Shown piece after piece: positions 29,441-43,583 of a stretch of 64,000 bases of DNA (the stretch's first letter is position 1; each line of letters begins with the position of its first letter). Below the pieces are notes generated by a model. It was given only the letters and a program-made list of their open reading frames with translations. It was not told the origin of the DNA and did not search any database. Position numbers and translations under genes: made by a program. Source of the stretch: Ptiloglossa arizonensis (taxonomy: Eukaryota; Arthropoda; Insecta; Hymenoptera; Colletidae). Location: the NCBI RefSeq assembly GCF_051014685.1, contig NW_027478718.1, forward strand, positions 124,001 through 188,000. The letters are read 5' to 3'.

Positions 29441-32400
29441 ATACGTTATACGTTATGTGTTATACGTTCTACGATATTCGTTATACGTTATACGTTATTA
29501 GTTATACGTTATACGTTATACGTAATACGTCATAGGTTATACGTTATACGTTATACGTTATACGTTATACGTTATACGTTATACGTTATACGTCATAGGT
29601 TATACGTTATACGTTATACGTTATGCGTTATACGTTATACGTTATACGTTATACATTATACGTTATACGTTATACGTTATACGTTATACGTTATACGTTA
29701 TACGTTATACGTTATACGATATACCTTATACGTTATACGATATACGTTATACGTTATGCGTTATGCGTTCTTCGTTACACGTTATACGTTATTCGGTATG
29801 CGTTATACGTTATACGTTATACGTTATACGTTATACTTTATACGTTGTACGTTATACGTTATACGTTATACGTTATACGTTATACGTTATACGTTACACG
29901 TTATACGTTACACGTTATACGTCATAGGTTGTACGTTATACGTTATACGTTATACGTTATACGTTATACGTTATACGTTATACGTTATACGTTATACGTT
30001 ATACGTTATACGTTATACGATATACGCTATACGTTATACGTTATACGTTATACGTTATGCGTTATACGTTCTACGATATTCGTTATACGTTATACGTTAT
30101 TAGTTATACGTTATACGTTATACGTTATACGTCATAGGTTATACGTTATACGTTATGCGTTATACGTTATACATTATACGATATACGATATACGTTATAC
30201 GTTATGCGTTATGCGTTCTTCGTTACACGTTATACGTTATTCGGTATGCGTTATACGTTATACGTTATACGTTATACGTTATACTTTATACGTTATACGT
30301 TATACGTTATACGTTATACGTTATACGTTATACGTTATACGTTATACGTTATACGTTATACGTTATACGTTACACGTTATACGTCATGGGTTATACGTTA
30401 TACGTTATACGTTATAGGTTATACGTCATACGTTATACGTCATAGGTTATACGTTATACGTTATACGTTATACGTTATACTTTATACTTTATACGTTATA
30501 GGTGTTACGTTATACGTTATACGTCATAGGTTATACGTTATATGTTATACGTTATACGTTATACGTTATACGTCATACGTTATACGTTATACGTTATACG
30601 TTATACGTTATACGTTATACGTTATTCGTAATACGTTATACGTGATACGTTATACTTTGTACGTTATACGTTATACGTTATACGTTATACATTATACGTT
30701 ATACGTTATACATTACATGTTATACGTTATACATTACATGTTGTGCGTTATACGTTATACGTTATACGTTATACGTTATACGTTATACGTTATACGTTAT
30801 ACGTTATACGTGATACGTTATACGTTATACGTTATACGTTATACGTTATACGTTATACGCTATACGTTATACGTTATACGTTATACGTTATACGTTATAC
30901 GTTATACGTTATACGTTATACGTTATACGTTATACGTTATACGTTGTACGTTATACGTTATAAGTTGTACGTTATACGATATACGTTATACGTTATTCTT
31001 TATACGTTCTTCGTTACACGTTATACGTTATACGTTATACGTTATACGTTTTACGTTATTCGTTATACGTTATACGTTATACGATATACGTTATACGTTA
31101 TACGTTATACGTTATGCGTTATACGTTCTACGATATTCGTTATACGTTATACGTTATTAGTTATACGTTATACGTTATACGTTATACGTCATAGGTTATA
31201 CGTTATACGTTATGCGTTATACGTTATACATTATACGTTATACGATATACGTTGTACGTTATGCGTTATGCGTTCTTCGTTACACGTTATACGTTATTCG
31301 GTATGCGTTATACGTTATACGTTATACGTTATACGTTATACGTTATACTTTATACGTTATACGTTATACGTTATGCGTTATACGTTATACGTTATACGTT
31401 ATACGTTACACGTTATACGTCATAGGTTATACGTTATACGTTATACGTTATACATTATACGTTATACGTTATACATTATACATTACATGTTATACGTTAT
31501 ACATTACATGTTATGCGTTATACGTTATACGTTATACGTTATACGTTATACGTTATACGTTATACGTTATACGTTATACGTTATACGTGATACGTTATAC
31601 GTTATACGTTATACGTTATACGTTATACGTTATACGTTATACGTTATAGGTAATACGTTATACGTTATACGTTATACGTTACAAGTTATACGTTATACGT
31701 CATAGGTTATACGTTGAACGTTATACTTTATACGTAGCATGTAATGCGTCATACGCTTTACGTTATTCGTTATACGTTTTTCGTTACAAGTTATACGTTA
31801 TACGTTATACGTTATACTTCATAGGTTATACGTTATACGTTATACGTTATACGTTATACATTATGCGTTATACGTTTTACGTTATTCGTTATACGTTATA
31901 CGTTATACGTTTTACGATATACGATATACGTTATACGTTATACGATATACGTTATACGTTATACTTTATACGTTATAGGGGTTACGTTATACGTTATACG
32001 TTATACGTTATTCGTAATACGTTATACGTGATACGTTATACTTTGTATGTTATACGTTATACGTTATACGTTATACGTTATACGTTATACATTATACGTT
32101 ATACGTTATACATTACATGTTATGCGTTATACGTTATACGTTATACGTTATACGTTATACGTTATACGTTATACGTTATACGTTATACGTTATACGTTAT
32201 ACGTTATACGTTATACGTTATACGATATACGTTATACGTTATACGATATACGTTATACGTTATGCGTTATGCGTTCTTCGTTACACGTTATACGTTATTC
32301 GGTATGCGTTATACGTTATACGTTATACGTTATACGTTATACTTTATACGTTGTACGTTATACGTTATACGTTATACGTTATACGTTATACGTTATACGT

Positions 32401-35400
32401 TATACGTTACACGTTATACGTCATAGGTTGTACGTTATACGTTATACGTTATACGTTATACGTTATACGTTATACGTTATACGTTATACGTTATACGTTA
32501 TACGTTATACGATATACGTTATACGTTATACGTTATACGTTATACGTTATACGATATACGTTATACGTTATACGATATACGTTATACGTTATGCGTTATG
32601 CGTTCTTCGTTACACGTTATACGTTATTCGGTATGCGTTATACGTTATACGTTATACGTTATACGTTATACGTTATACTTTCTACGTTATACGTTATACG
32701 TTATGCGTTATACGTTATACGTTATACGTTATACGTTACACGTTATACGTCATAGGTTATACGTTATACGTTATACGTTATACATTATACGTTATACGTT
32801 ATACGTTACACGTTATACGTCATAGGTTATACGTTATACGTTATACGTTATACATTATACGTTATACGTTATACATTATACGTTATACGATATACGTTGT
32901 ACGTTATGCGTTATGCGTTCTTCGTTACACGTTATACGTTATTCGGTATGCGTTATACGTTATACGTTATACGTTATACGTTATACGTTATACTTTATAC
33001 GTTATACGTTATACGTTATGCGTTATACGTTATACGTTATACGTTATACGTTACACGTTATACGTCATAGGTTATACGTTATACGTTATACGTTATACAT
33101 TATACGTTATACGTTATACATTATACATTACATGTTATACGTTATACATTACATGTTATGCGTTATACGTTATACGTTATACGTTATACGTTATACGTTA
33201 TACGTTATACGTTATACGTTATACGTTATACGTGATACGTTATACGTTATACGTTATACGTTATACGTTATACGTTATACGTTATACGTTATAGGTAATA
33301 CGTTATACGTTATACGTTATACGTTACAAGTTATACGTTATACGTCATAGGTTATACGTTGAACGTTATACTTTATACGTAGCATGTAATGCGTCATACG
33401 CTTTACGTTATTCGTTATACGTTTTTCGTTACAAGTTATACGTTATACGTTATACGTTATACTTCATAGGTTATACGTTATACGTTATACGTTATACGTT
33501 ATACATTATGCGTTATACGTTTTACGTTATTCGTTATACGTTATACGTTATACGTTTTACGATATACGATATACGTTATACGTTATACGATATACGTTAT
33601 ACGTTATACTTTATACGTTATAGGGGTTACGTTATACGTTATACGTTATACGTTATTCGTAATACGTTATACGTGATACGTTATACTTTGTACGTTATAC
33701 GTTATACGTTATACGTTATACGTTATACATTATACGTTATACGTTATACATTACATGTTATGCGTTATACGTTATACGTTATACGTTATACGTTATACGT
33801 TATACGTTATACGTTATACGTTATACGTTATACGTTATACGTTATACGTTATACGTTATACGATATACGTTATACGTTATACGATATACGTTATACGTTA
33901 TACTTTATACGTTATACGTTATACGTTATACGTTATACGTGATACGTTATACGTTATACGTTATACGTTATACGTTATACGTTATACGTTATACGTTATA
34001 CGTTATAGGTTATACGTTATACGTTATACGTTATACGTTACAAGTTATACGTTATACGTCATAGGTTATACGTTGAACGTTATACTTTATACGTAGCATG
34101 TAATGCGTCATACGCTTTACGTTATTCGTTATACGTTTTTCGTTACAAGTTATACGTTATACGTTATACGTTATACTTCATAGGTTATACGTTATACGTT
34201 ATACGTTATACGTTATACATTATGCGTTATACGTTTTACGTTATTCGTTATACGTTATACGTTATACGTTTTACGATATACGATATACGTTATACGTTAT
34301 ACGATATACGTTATACGTTATACTTTATACGTTATAGGGGTTACGTTATACGTTATTCGTTATACGTTATTCGTAATACGTTATACGTGATACGTTATAC
34401 TTTGTACGTTATACGTTATACGTTATACGTTATACATTATACGTTATACGTTATACATTACATGTTATGCGTTATACGTTATACGTTATACGTTATACAT
34501 TATACGTTATACGTTATACGTTATACGTTATACGTTATACGTTATACGTTATACGTTATACGTCATAGGTCATGCGTTATACGTTATGCGTTATACGTTA
34601 TACATTATACGTTATACGATATACGTTATACGTTATGCGTTATGCGTTCTTCGTTACACGTTATACGTTATTCGGTATGCGTTATACGTTATACGTTATA
34701 CGTTATACGGTATACGTTATACGTTATACGTTATACGTTATACGTTATACGTTATGCGTTATACGTTCTACGATATTCTTTATACGTTATACGTTATTAG
34801 TTATACGTTATACGTTATACGTTATACGTGATACGTTATACGTTATACGTTATACGTTATACGTTATACGTTATACGTTATACGTAATACGTTCTACGTT
34901 ATACATTGTACGTTATACGTTATACGTTATACGTTATACGTTATGCGTTATACGTTCTACGATATTCTTTATAAGTTATACGTTATTAGTTATACGTTAT
35001 ACGTTATACGTTATACGTCATAGGTTATACGTTATACGTTATGCGTTATAGGTTATACATTATTCGTTATACGATATACGTTATACGTTATGAGTTATGC
35101 GTTCTTCGTTACACGTTATACGTTATTCGGTATGCGTTATACGTTATACGTAATACGTTATACGTTATACTTTATACGTTATACGTCATACGTTATACGT
35201 TATACGTTATACGTTATACGTTATACGTTATACGTTATACGTTATACGTTATACGTTATACGTTATACGTTATACGTTATACGTTATACGTTATACGTTA
35301 TACGTTATACGTTATACGTTATACGGTATACGTTATACGTTATACGTTATACGTTATACGTTATACGTTATGCGTTATACGTTCTACGATATTCTTTATA

Positions 35401-35880
35401 CGTTATACGTTATTAGTTATACGTTATACGTTATACGTTATACGTCATAGGTCATGCGTTATACGTTATGCGTTATACGTTATACATTATACGTTATACG
35501 ATATACGATATACGTTATGCGTTATGCGTTCTTCGTTACACGTTATACGTTATTCGGTATGCGTTATACGTTATACGTTATACGTTATACGTTATACTTT
35601 ATACGTTATACGTTATACGTTATACGTTATACGTTATACGTTATACGTTATACGTTATACGTTATACGTTATACGTTATACGTTACACGTTATACGTCAT
35701 AGGTTATACGTTATACGTTATACGTTATACGTTATACGTTATACGTTATACGTTATACGTTATACGTCATAGGTTATAGGATATACGTTATACGTTATGC
35801 GTTATGCGTTCTTCGTTACACGTTATACGTTATCCGGTATGCGTTATACCTTATACGTTATACGTTATACGTTATACGTT

Positions 35881-38800
35881 ACAAGTTATACGTTATACGT
35901 CATAGGTTATACGTTGAACGTTATACTTTATACGTAGCATGTAATGCGTCATACGCTTTACGTTATTCGTTATACGTTTTTCGTTACAAGTTATACGTTA
36001 TACGTTATACGTTATACTTCATAGGTTATACGTTATACGTTATACGTTATACGTTATACATTATGCGTTATACGTTTTACGTTATTCGTTATACGTTATA
36101 CGTTATACGTTTTACGATATACGATATACGTTATACGTTATACGATATACGTTATACGTCATACGTTATACTTTATACGTTATAGGGGTTACGTTATACG
36201 TTATACGTTATACGTTATTCGTAATACGTTATACGTGATACGTTATACTTTGTACGTTATACGTTATACGTTATACGTTATACGTTATACATTATACGTT
36301 ATACGTTATACATTACATGTTATGCGTTATACGTTATACGTTATACGTTATACGTTATACGTTATACGTTATACGTTATACGTTATACGTTATACGTTAT
36401 ACGTTATACGTTATACGTTATACGTTATACGTTATACGTTATACGTTATACGTTATACGTAATACGTTCTACGTTATACGTTGTACGTTATACGTTATAC
36501 GTTATACGTTATACGTTATGCGTTATACGTTCTACGATATTCTTTATACGTTATACGTTATTAGTTATACGTTATACGTTATACGTTATACGTCATAGGT
36601 TATACGTTATACGTTATGCGTTATACGTTATACATTATACGTTATACGATATACGTTATACGTTATGAGTTATGCGTTCTTCGTTACACGTTATACGTTA
36701 TTCGGTATGCGTTATACGTTATACGTAATACGTTATACGTTATACTTTATACGTTATACGTCATACGTTATACGTTGTACGTTATACGTTATACGTTATA
36801 CGTTATACGTTATACGTTATACGTTATACGTTATACGTTATACGTTATACGTTATACGTTATACGTTATACGTTATACGTTATACGTTATACGTTATACG
36901 TTATACGTTATACGTTATACGTTATACGTTATACGGTATACGTTATACGTTATACGTTATACGTTATACGTTATACGTTATGCGTTATACGTTCTACGAT
37001 ATTCTTTATACGTTATACGTTATTAGTTATACGTTATACGTTATACGTTATACGTCATAGGTCATGCGTTATACGTTATGCGTTATACGTTATACATTAT
37101 ACGTTATACGATATACGTTATACGTTATGCGTTATGCGTTCTTCGTTACACGTTATACGTTATTCGGTATGCGTTATACGTTATACGTTATACGTTATAC
37201 GTTATACTTTATACGTTATACGTTATACGTTATACGTTATACGTTATACGTTATACGTTATACGTTATACGTTATACGTTATACGTTACACGTTATACGT
37301 CATAGGTTATACGTTATACGTTATACGTTATACGTTATACGTTATACGTTATACGTTATACGTCATAGGTTATAGGATATACGTTATACGTTATGCGTTA
37401 TGCGTTCTTCGTTACACGTTATACGTTATTCGGTATGCGTTATACCTTATACGTTATACGTTATACGTTATACTTTATACGTTATACGTTATACGTTATA
37501 CGTTATACTTTATACGTTATACGTTATACGTTATACGTTATACGTTATACGTTGAACGTTATACGTTATACGTAGTATGTAATGCGTCGTACATTTTACG
37601 TTATTCGTTATACGTTATACGTTATACGTTATACGTTATACGTTATACGTTATACGTTATACGTTATACGTTATACGTTATACGTTATACGTTATACGTT
37701 ATACGTTACACGTTATACGTCATAGGTTATACGTTATACGTTATACATTATACGTTATACGTTATACGTTATACGTCATAGGTTATACGTTATACGTTAT
37801 ACATTATACGTTATACGTTATACGTTATACGTTATACGTTATACGTCATGGGTTATACGTTATACGTTATACGTTATGCGTTATACGTTATACGTTATAC
37901 GTTATACGTTATACGTTATACGTTATACGTTATACGTTATACGTTATACGTTATACGTTATACGTTATACGTTATACGTTATACGTTATACGTTATACGT
38001 TATACGTTATACGTTATACGTTATACGTTATACGTTATACGTTATACGTTATACGTTATACGTTATAGGTTATACGTTATACGTTATACGTTATACGTTA
38101 TACGTTATACGTTATAAGTTATACGTTATACGTCATAGGTTATACGTTGAACGTTATACGTTATACGTAGTATGTAATGCGTCGTACGTTTTACGTTATT
38201 CGTTATACGTTATACGTTATACATTATACGTTATACGTTATACGTTATACGTTATACGTTATACGTTATACGTTATACGTTATACGTTATACGTTATACG
38301 TTATACGTTATACGTTATACGGTATACGTGATACGTTATACGTTATACGTTATACGTTATGCGTTATACGTTCTACGATATTCTTTATACGTTATACGTT
38401 ATTAGTTATACGTTATACGTTATACGTTATACGTCATAGGTTATACGTTATACGTTATGCGTTATACGTTATACATTATACGTTATACGATATACGTTAT
38501 ACGTTATGCGTTATGCGTTATGCGTTCTTCGTTACACGTTATACGTTATTCGGTATGCGTTATACGTTATACGTTATACGTTATACGTTATGCGTTATAC
38601 GTTCTACGATATTCTTTATACGTTATACGTTATTAGTTATACGTTATACGTTATACGTTATACGTCATAGGTTATACGTTATACGTTATGCGTTATACGT
38701 TATACGTTATACATTATACGTTATACGATATACGTTATACGTTATGCGTTATGCGTTCTTCGTTACACGTTATACGTTATTCGGTATGCGTTATACGTTA

Positions 38801-41010
38801 TACGTTATACGTTATACGTTATACTTTATACGTTATACGTTATACGTTATGCGTTATACGTTATACGTTATAAGTTATACGTTATACGTTATACGTTATA
38901 CGTTATACGTTATACTTTATACGTTATACGTTATACGGTATACGTTATACGTTATACGTTATACGTTATACGTTATACGTTATGCGTTATACGTTCTACG
39001 ATATTCTTTATACGTTATACGTTATTAGTTATACGTTATACGTTATACGTTATACGTCATAGGTCATGCGTTATACGTTATGCGTTATACGTTATACATT
39101 ATACGTTATACGATATACGTTATACGTTATGCGTTATGCGTTCTTCGTTACACGTTATACGTTATTCGGTATGCGTTATACGTTATACGTTATACGTTAT
39201 ACGTTATACTTTATACGTTATACGTTATACGTTATACGTTATACGTTATACGTTATACGTTATACGTTATACGTTACACGTTATACGTTATTCGGTATGC
39301 GTTATACCTTATACGTTATACGTTATACGTTATACTTTATACGTTATACGTTATACGTTATACGTTATACGTTGAACGTTATACGTTATACGTAGTATGT
39401 AATGCGTCGTACATTTTACGTTATTCGGTATACGTTATACGTTATACGTTATACGTTATACGTTATACGTTATACGTTATACGTTATACGTTATACGTTA
39501 TACGTTATACGTTATACGTTATACGTTACACGTTATACGTCATAGGTTATACGTTATACGTTATACATTTTACGTTATTCGTTATACGTTATACGTTATA
39601 CGTTATACGTTATACGTTATACGTTATACGTTATACGTTATACGTTATACGTTATACGGTATACGTGATACGTTATACGTTATACGTTATACGTTATACG
39701 TTATGCGTTATACGTTCTACGATATTCTTTATACGTTATACGTTATTAGTTATACGTTATACGTTATACGTTATACGTCATAGGTTATACGTTATACGTT
39801 ATAGGTTATACGTTATACGTTATACGTTATACGTTATACGTTATACGTTATAAGTTATACGTTATACGTCATAGGTTATACGTTGAACGTTATACGTTAT
39901 ACGTAGTATGTAATGCGTCGTACGTTTTACGTTATTCGTTATACGTTATACGTTATACGTTATACGTTATACGTTATACGTTATACGTTATACGTTATAC
40001 GTTATACGTTATACGTTGTACGTTATACGTTATACGTTATACGTTATACGTTATACGGTATACGTGATACGTTATACGTTATACGTTATACGTTATACGT
40101 TATGCGTTATACGTTCTACGATATTCTTTATACGTTATACGTTATTAGTTATACGTTATACGTTATACGTTATACGTCATAGGTTATACGTTATACGTTA
40201 TGCGTTATACGTTATACATTATACGTTATACGATATACGTTATACGTTATGCGTTATGCGTTATGCGTTCTTCGTTACACGTTATACGTTATTCGGTATG
40301 CGTTATATGTTATACGTTATACGTTATACGTTATACTTTATACGTTATACGTTATACGTTATACGTTATACGTTATACGTTATACGTTATAAATACGTTA
40401 TACGTTATACGTTATACGTTACACGTTATACGTCATAGGTTATACGTTATACGTTATACGTTATACGTATACGTTATACGTTATACGTTATACGTTATAC
40501 GTTATACGTTATACGTTATACGTTATACGGTATACGTTATACGTTATACGTTATACGTTATACGTTATGCGTTATACGTTCTACGATATTCTTTATACGT
40601 TATACGTTATTAGTTATACGTTATACGTTATACGTTATACGTCATAGGTTATACGTTATACGTTATGCGTTATACGTTATACATTATACGTTATACGATA
40701 CACGTTATACGTTATGCGTTATGCGTTCTTCGTTACACGTTATACGTTATTCGGTATGCGTTATACGTTATACGTTATACGTTATACGTTATACTTTATA
40801 CGTTATACGTTATACGTTATACGTTATACGTTATACGTTATAAGTTATACGTTATATGTCATAGGTTATACGTTGAACGTTATACGTTATACGTAGTATG
40901 TAATGCGTCGTACGTTTTACGTTATTCGTTATACGTTATACGTTATACGTTATACGTTATACGTTATACGTTATACGTTATACGTTATACGTTATACGTT
41001 ATACGTTATA
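35881..41010 (+). repeat. Zone alternating marker blocks alpha and beta
   Basis: Alpha blocks (TTCTTCG, TTACACG, TTATTCG, GTATGCG) end near 36,700, 37,161, 37,427, 38,547, 38,780, 39,162, 39,292, 40,291 and 40,750. Beta blocks start near 35,914, 37,551, 38,147, 39,371, 39,880 and 40,873. Stretches of this zone match the end of the 14-kb segment: 35,090 onward recurs at 36,665 (1,575 bp) and 35,454 onward at 37,064 (1,610 bp) and 39,066 (a further 2,002 bp). It looks like repeated unequal exchange of a 0.7-2-kb unit. Confidence 0.82.
40381..40474 (+). other. First out-of-register indels (+4 and -1)
   Basis: At 40,385-40,397 two CG dinucleotides are 11 bases apart instead of 7 (ACGTTATAAATACG). 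At 40,466-40,473 they are 6 apart (ACGTATACG). Together they shift the unit register by +3. For example the TTATGCG start at 39,080 and its counterpart at 40,665 are 1,585 bp apart, which leaves remainder 3 on division by 7. These are the first breaks of register I find in the window. Confidence 0.9.
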
Positions 41011-43490
41011 CGTAGTACGTTATACGTTATAAGTTGTACGTTATACGATATACGTTATACGTTATTCTTTATACGTTCTTCGTTACACGTTATACGCTAT
41101 ACGTTATACGTTATACGTTTTACGTTATTCGTTATACGTTTACGTTATACGTTATACGATATACGTTATACGTTATACGTTATACGATATACGTTATACG
41201 TTATAGGTGTTACGTTATACGTTATACGTTATACGTTATTCGTATTACGTTACACGTGATACGTTATATTATACGTTGTACGTTATACGTTATACGTTAT
41301 ACGTTATACGTTATACATTATACGTTATACGTTATACATTACATGTTATGCGTTATACGTTATACGTTATACGTTATACGTTATACGTTATACGTTATAC
41401 GTTATACGTTATACGTTATACGTTATACGTTATACGTTATACGTTATACGTTATACGTTATACGTTATACGTTATACGTTATACGTTATACGTTATACGT
41501 TATACGTTATACGTTATACGTTATACGTTATACGTTGTACGTTATACGTTATAAGTTGTACGTTACACGATATACGTTATACGTTATACGTTATACGTTA
41601 TACGTTATACGTTATACGTTATACGTTATACGTTATACGTTATGCGTTATACGTTATACGTTATACGTTATACGTTATACGTTATACGTTATACGTTATA
41701 CGTTATACTTTATACGTTATACGTTATACGTTATACGTTATACGTTATACGTTATACGTTATACGTTATACGTTATGCGTCATAGGTTATACGTTGAGCG
41801 TTATACGTTATACGTAGTATGTAATGCGTCATACATTTTACGTTATTCGTTATACGTTATACGTTATACGTTATACGTTATACGTTATACGTTATACGTT
41901 ATACGTAATACGTTATACGTTATACGTTATACGTTCTACGTTATACGTTATACGTTATTCGTTATACGTTATACGTTATACGTTATACGTTATACGTTAT
42001 ACGTTATACGTTATACGTTATACGTTATACGTTATACGTTATACGTTATACGTTATACGTTATACGTTATACGTTATACGTTATACGTTATACGTTATAC
42101 GTTATACGTTATACGTTATACGTTATACGTTATACGTTATACGTTATACGTTATACGTTATACGTTATACGTTATACGTTATACGTTATACGTTATACGT
42201 TATACGTTATACGTTATACGTTAAACGTTATACGTTATACGTTATACGTTATACGTTATACGTTATACGTTATACGTTATACGTTATACGTTATACGTTA
42301 TACCTTATACGTTATACCTTATACGTTATACGTTATACGTTATACGTTATACGTTATACGTTATACGTCATACGTTATACGTTATACGTTATACGTTATA
42401 CGTTATACGTTGTACGTTATACGTTATAAGTTGTACGTTATTCGATATACGTTATACGTTATTCGTTATACGTACTTCGTTACACGTTATACGTTATACG
42501 TTATACGTTATACGTTATACGTTATACGTTATACGTTATACGTTTTACGATATACGATATACGATATACGTTATACGTTATACGATATACGTTATACGTT
42601 ATACTTTATACGTTATTGGGGTTACGTTATACGTTATACGTTATACGTTATTCGTAATACGTTATACGTGATACGTTATACTTTGTACGTTATACCTTAT
42701 ACGTTATACGTTATACATTATACGTTATACGTTATACGTTATACATTACATGTTAAGCGTTATACGTTATACGTTATACGTTATACGTTATACGTTATAC
42801 GTTATACGTTATACGTTATACGTTATACGTTATACGTTATAGGTTATACGTTATACGTTATACGTTATACGTTATACGTTATACGTTATACGTTATACGT
42901 TTTACGTTATACGTTATAAGTCATACGTTATACGGCATAGGTTATACGTTGAACATTATACGTTATACGTTATACGTTATACGTTATACGTTATACGTTA
43001 TACGTTATACGTTATACGTTATACGTTATACGTTATACGTTATACGTTATACGTTATACGTTATACGTTATACGTTATACGTTATAAGTTATACGTTATA
43101 CGTTATACGTTATACGTTATACGTTATACGTTATACGTTATACGTCATACGTTATACGTTATACGTTGTACGTTATACGTTATAAGTTGTACGTTATACG
43201 ATATACGTTATACGTTATTCTTTATACGTTCTTCGTTACACGTCATACGTTATACGTTATACGTTATACGTTTTACGTTATTCGTTATGCGTTATACGTT
43301 ATACGTTATACGTTATACGTTATACGTTATACGTTATACGTTATACGTTATACGTTATACGTTATACGTTATACGTTATACGTTATACGTTATACGTTAT
43401 ACGTTATACGTTATACGTTATACGTTATACGTTATACGTTATACGTTATACGTTATACGTTATACGTTATACGTTATACGTTATACGTTA
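41011..43490 (+). repeat. 2.6-kb tandem duplication, left copy
   Basis: Starts at the CGTAGTACG variant (41,011) and matches 43,584-46,140 with displacements of 2,573, 2,636 and 2,650 bp. These three values differ by multiples of 7 but each leaves remainder 4, because the unit itself contains two out-of-register indels. Shared variants include GTATTACG, TAGTATG with TCATACATTTTACG, ATACCTTATACG twice, TTATTGGGGTTACG, ATTAAGCG-like ACATGTTAAGCG, and GGCATAGG. The alpha block is absent. Confidence 0.9.
41136..41274 (+). other. Out-of-register indels (-1 and +5) in left 2.6-kb copy
   Basis: ACGTTTACG at 41,136-41,144 is one base short. At 41,262-41,274 the spacing is 12, from an extra ATTAT (ACGTTATATTATACG). 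The same pair recurs at 43,709-43,717 and 43,841-43,845, exactly 2,573 bp to the right, so both indels were copied with the unit. Confidence 0.9.
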
Positions 43491-43583
43491 TACGTTATAC
43501 GTTACACGTCATACGTTATACGTTATACGTTATACGTTTTACGTTATTCGTTATGCGTTATACGTTATACGTTATACGTTATA

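Larger units (their letters stand above)
21168..35880 (+). repeat. 14-kb higher-order segment, right copy
   Basis: Copy of 196-14,220. Displacements read from shared variants are 20,972 (to about 22,500), 21,021, 21,014, 20,993, 21,000 (around 24,000), 20,993 to 21,000, 20,972, 21,147 (around 29,000), 21,161 (around 30,500), 21,154, 21,077, 21,084 and 21,672 (after 35,000). Every step is a multiple of 7. Private to this copy are a clean 49-bp tandem duplication near 22,510-22,605 (TTTTACG, paired CGATATACG, CGCTATACG) and 588 bp at about 34,350-34,938. Confidence 0.9.
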
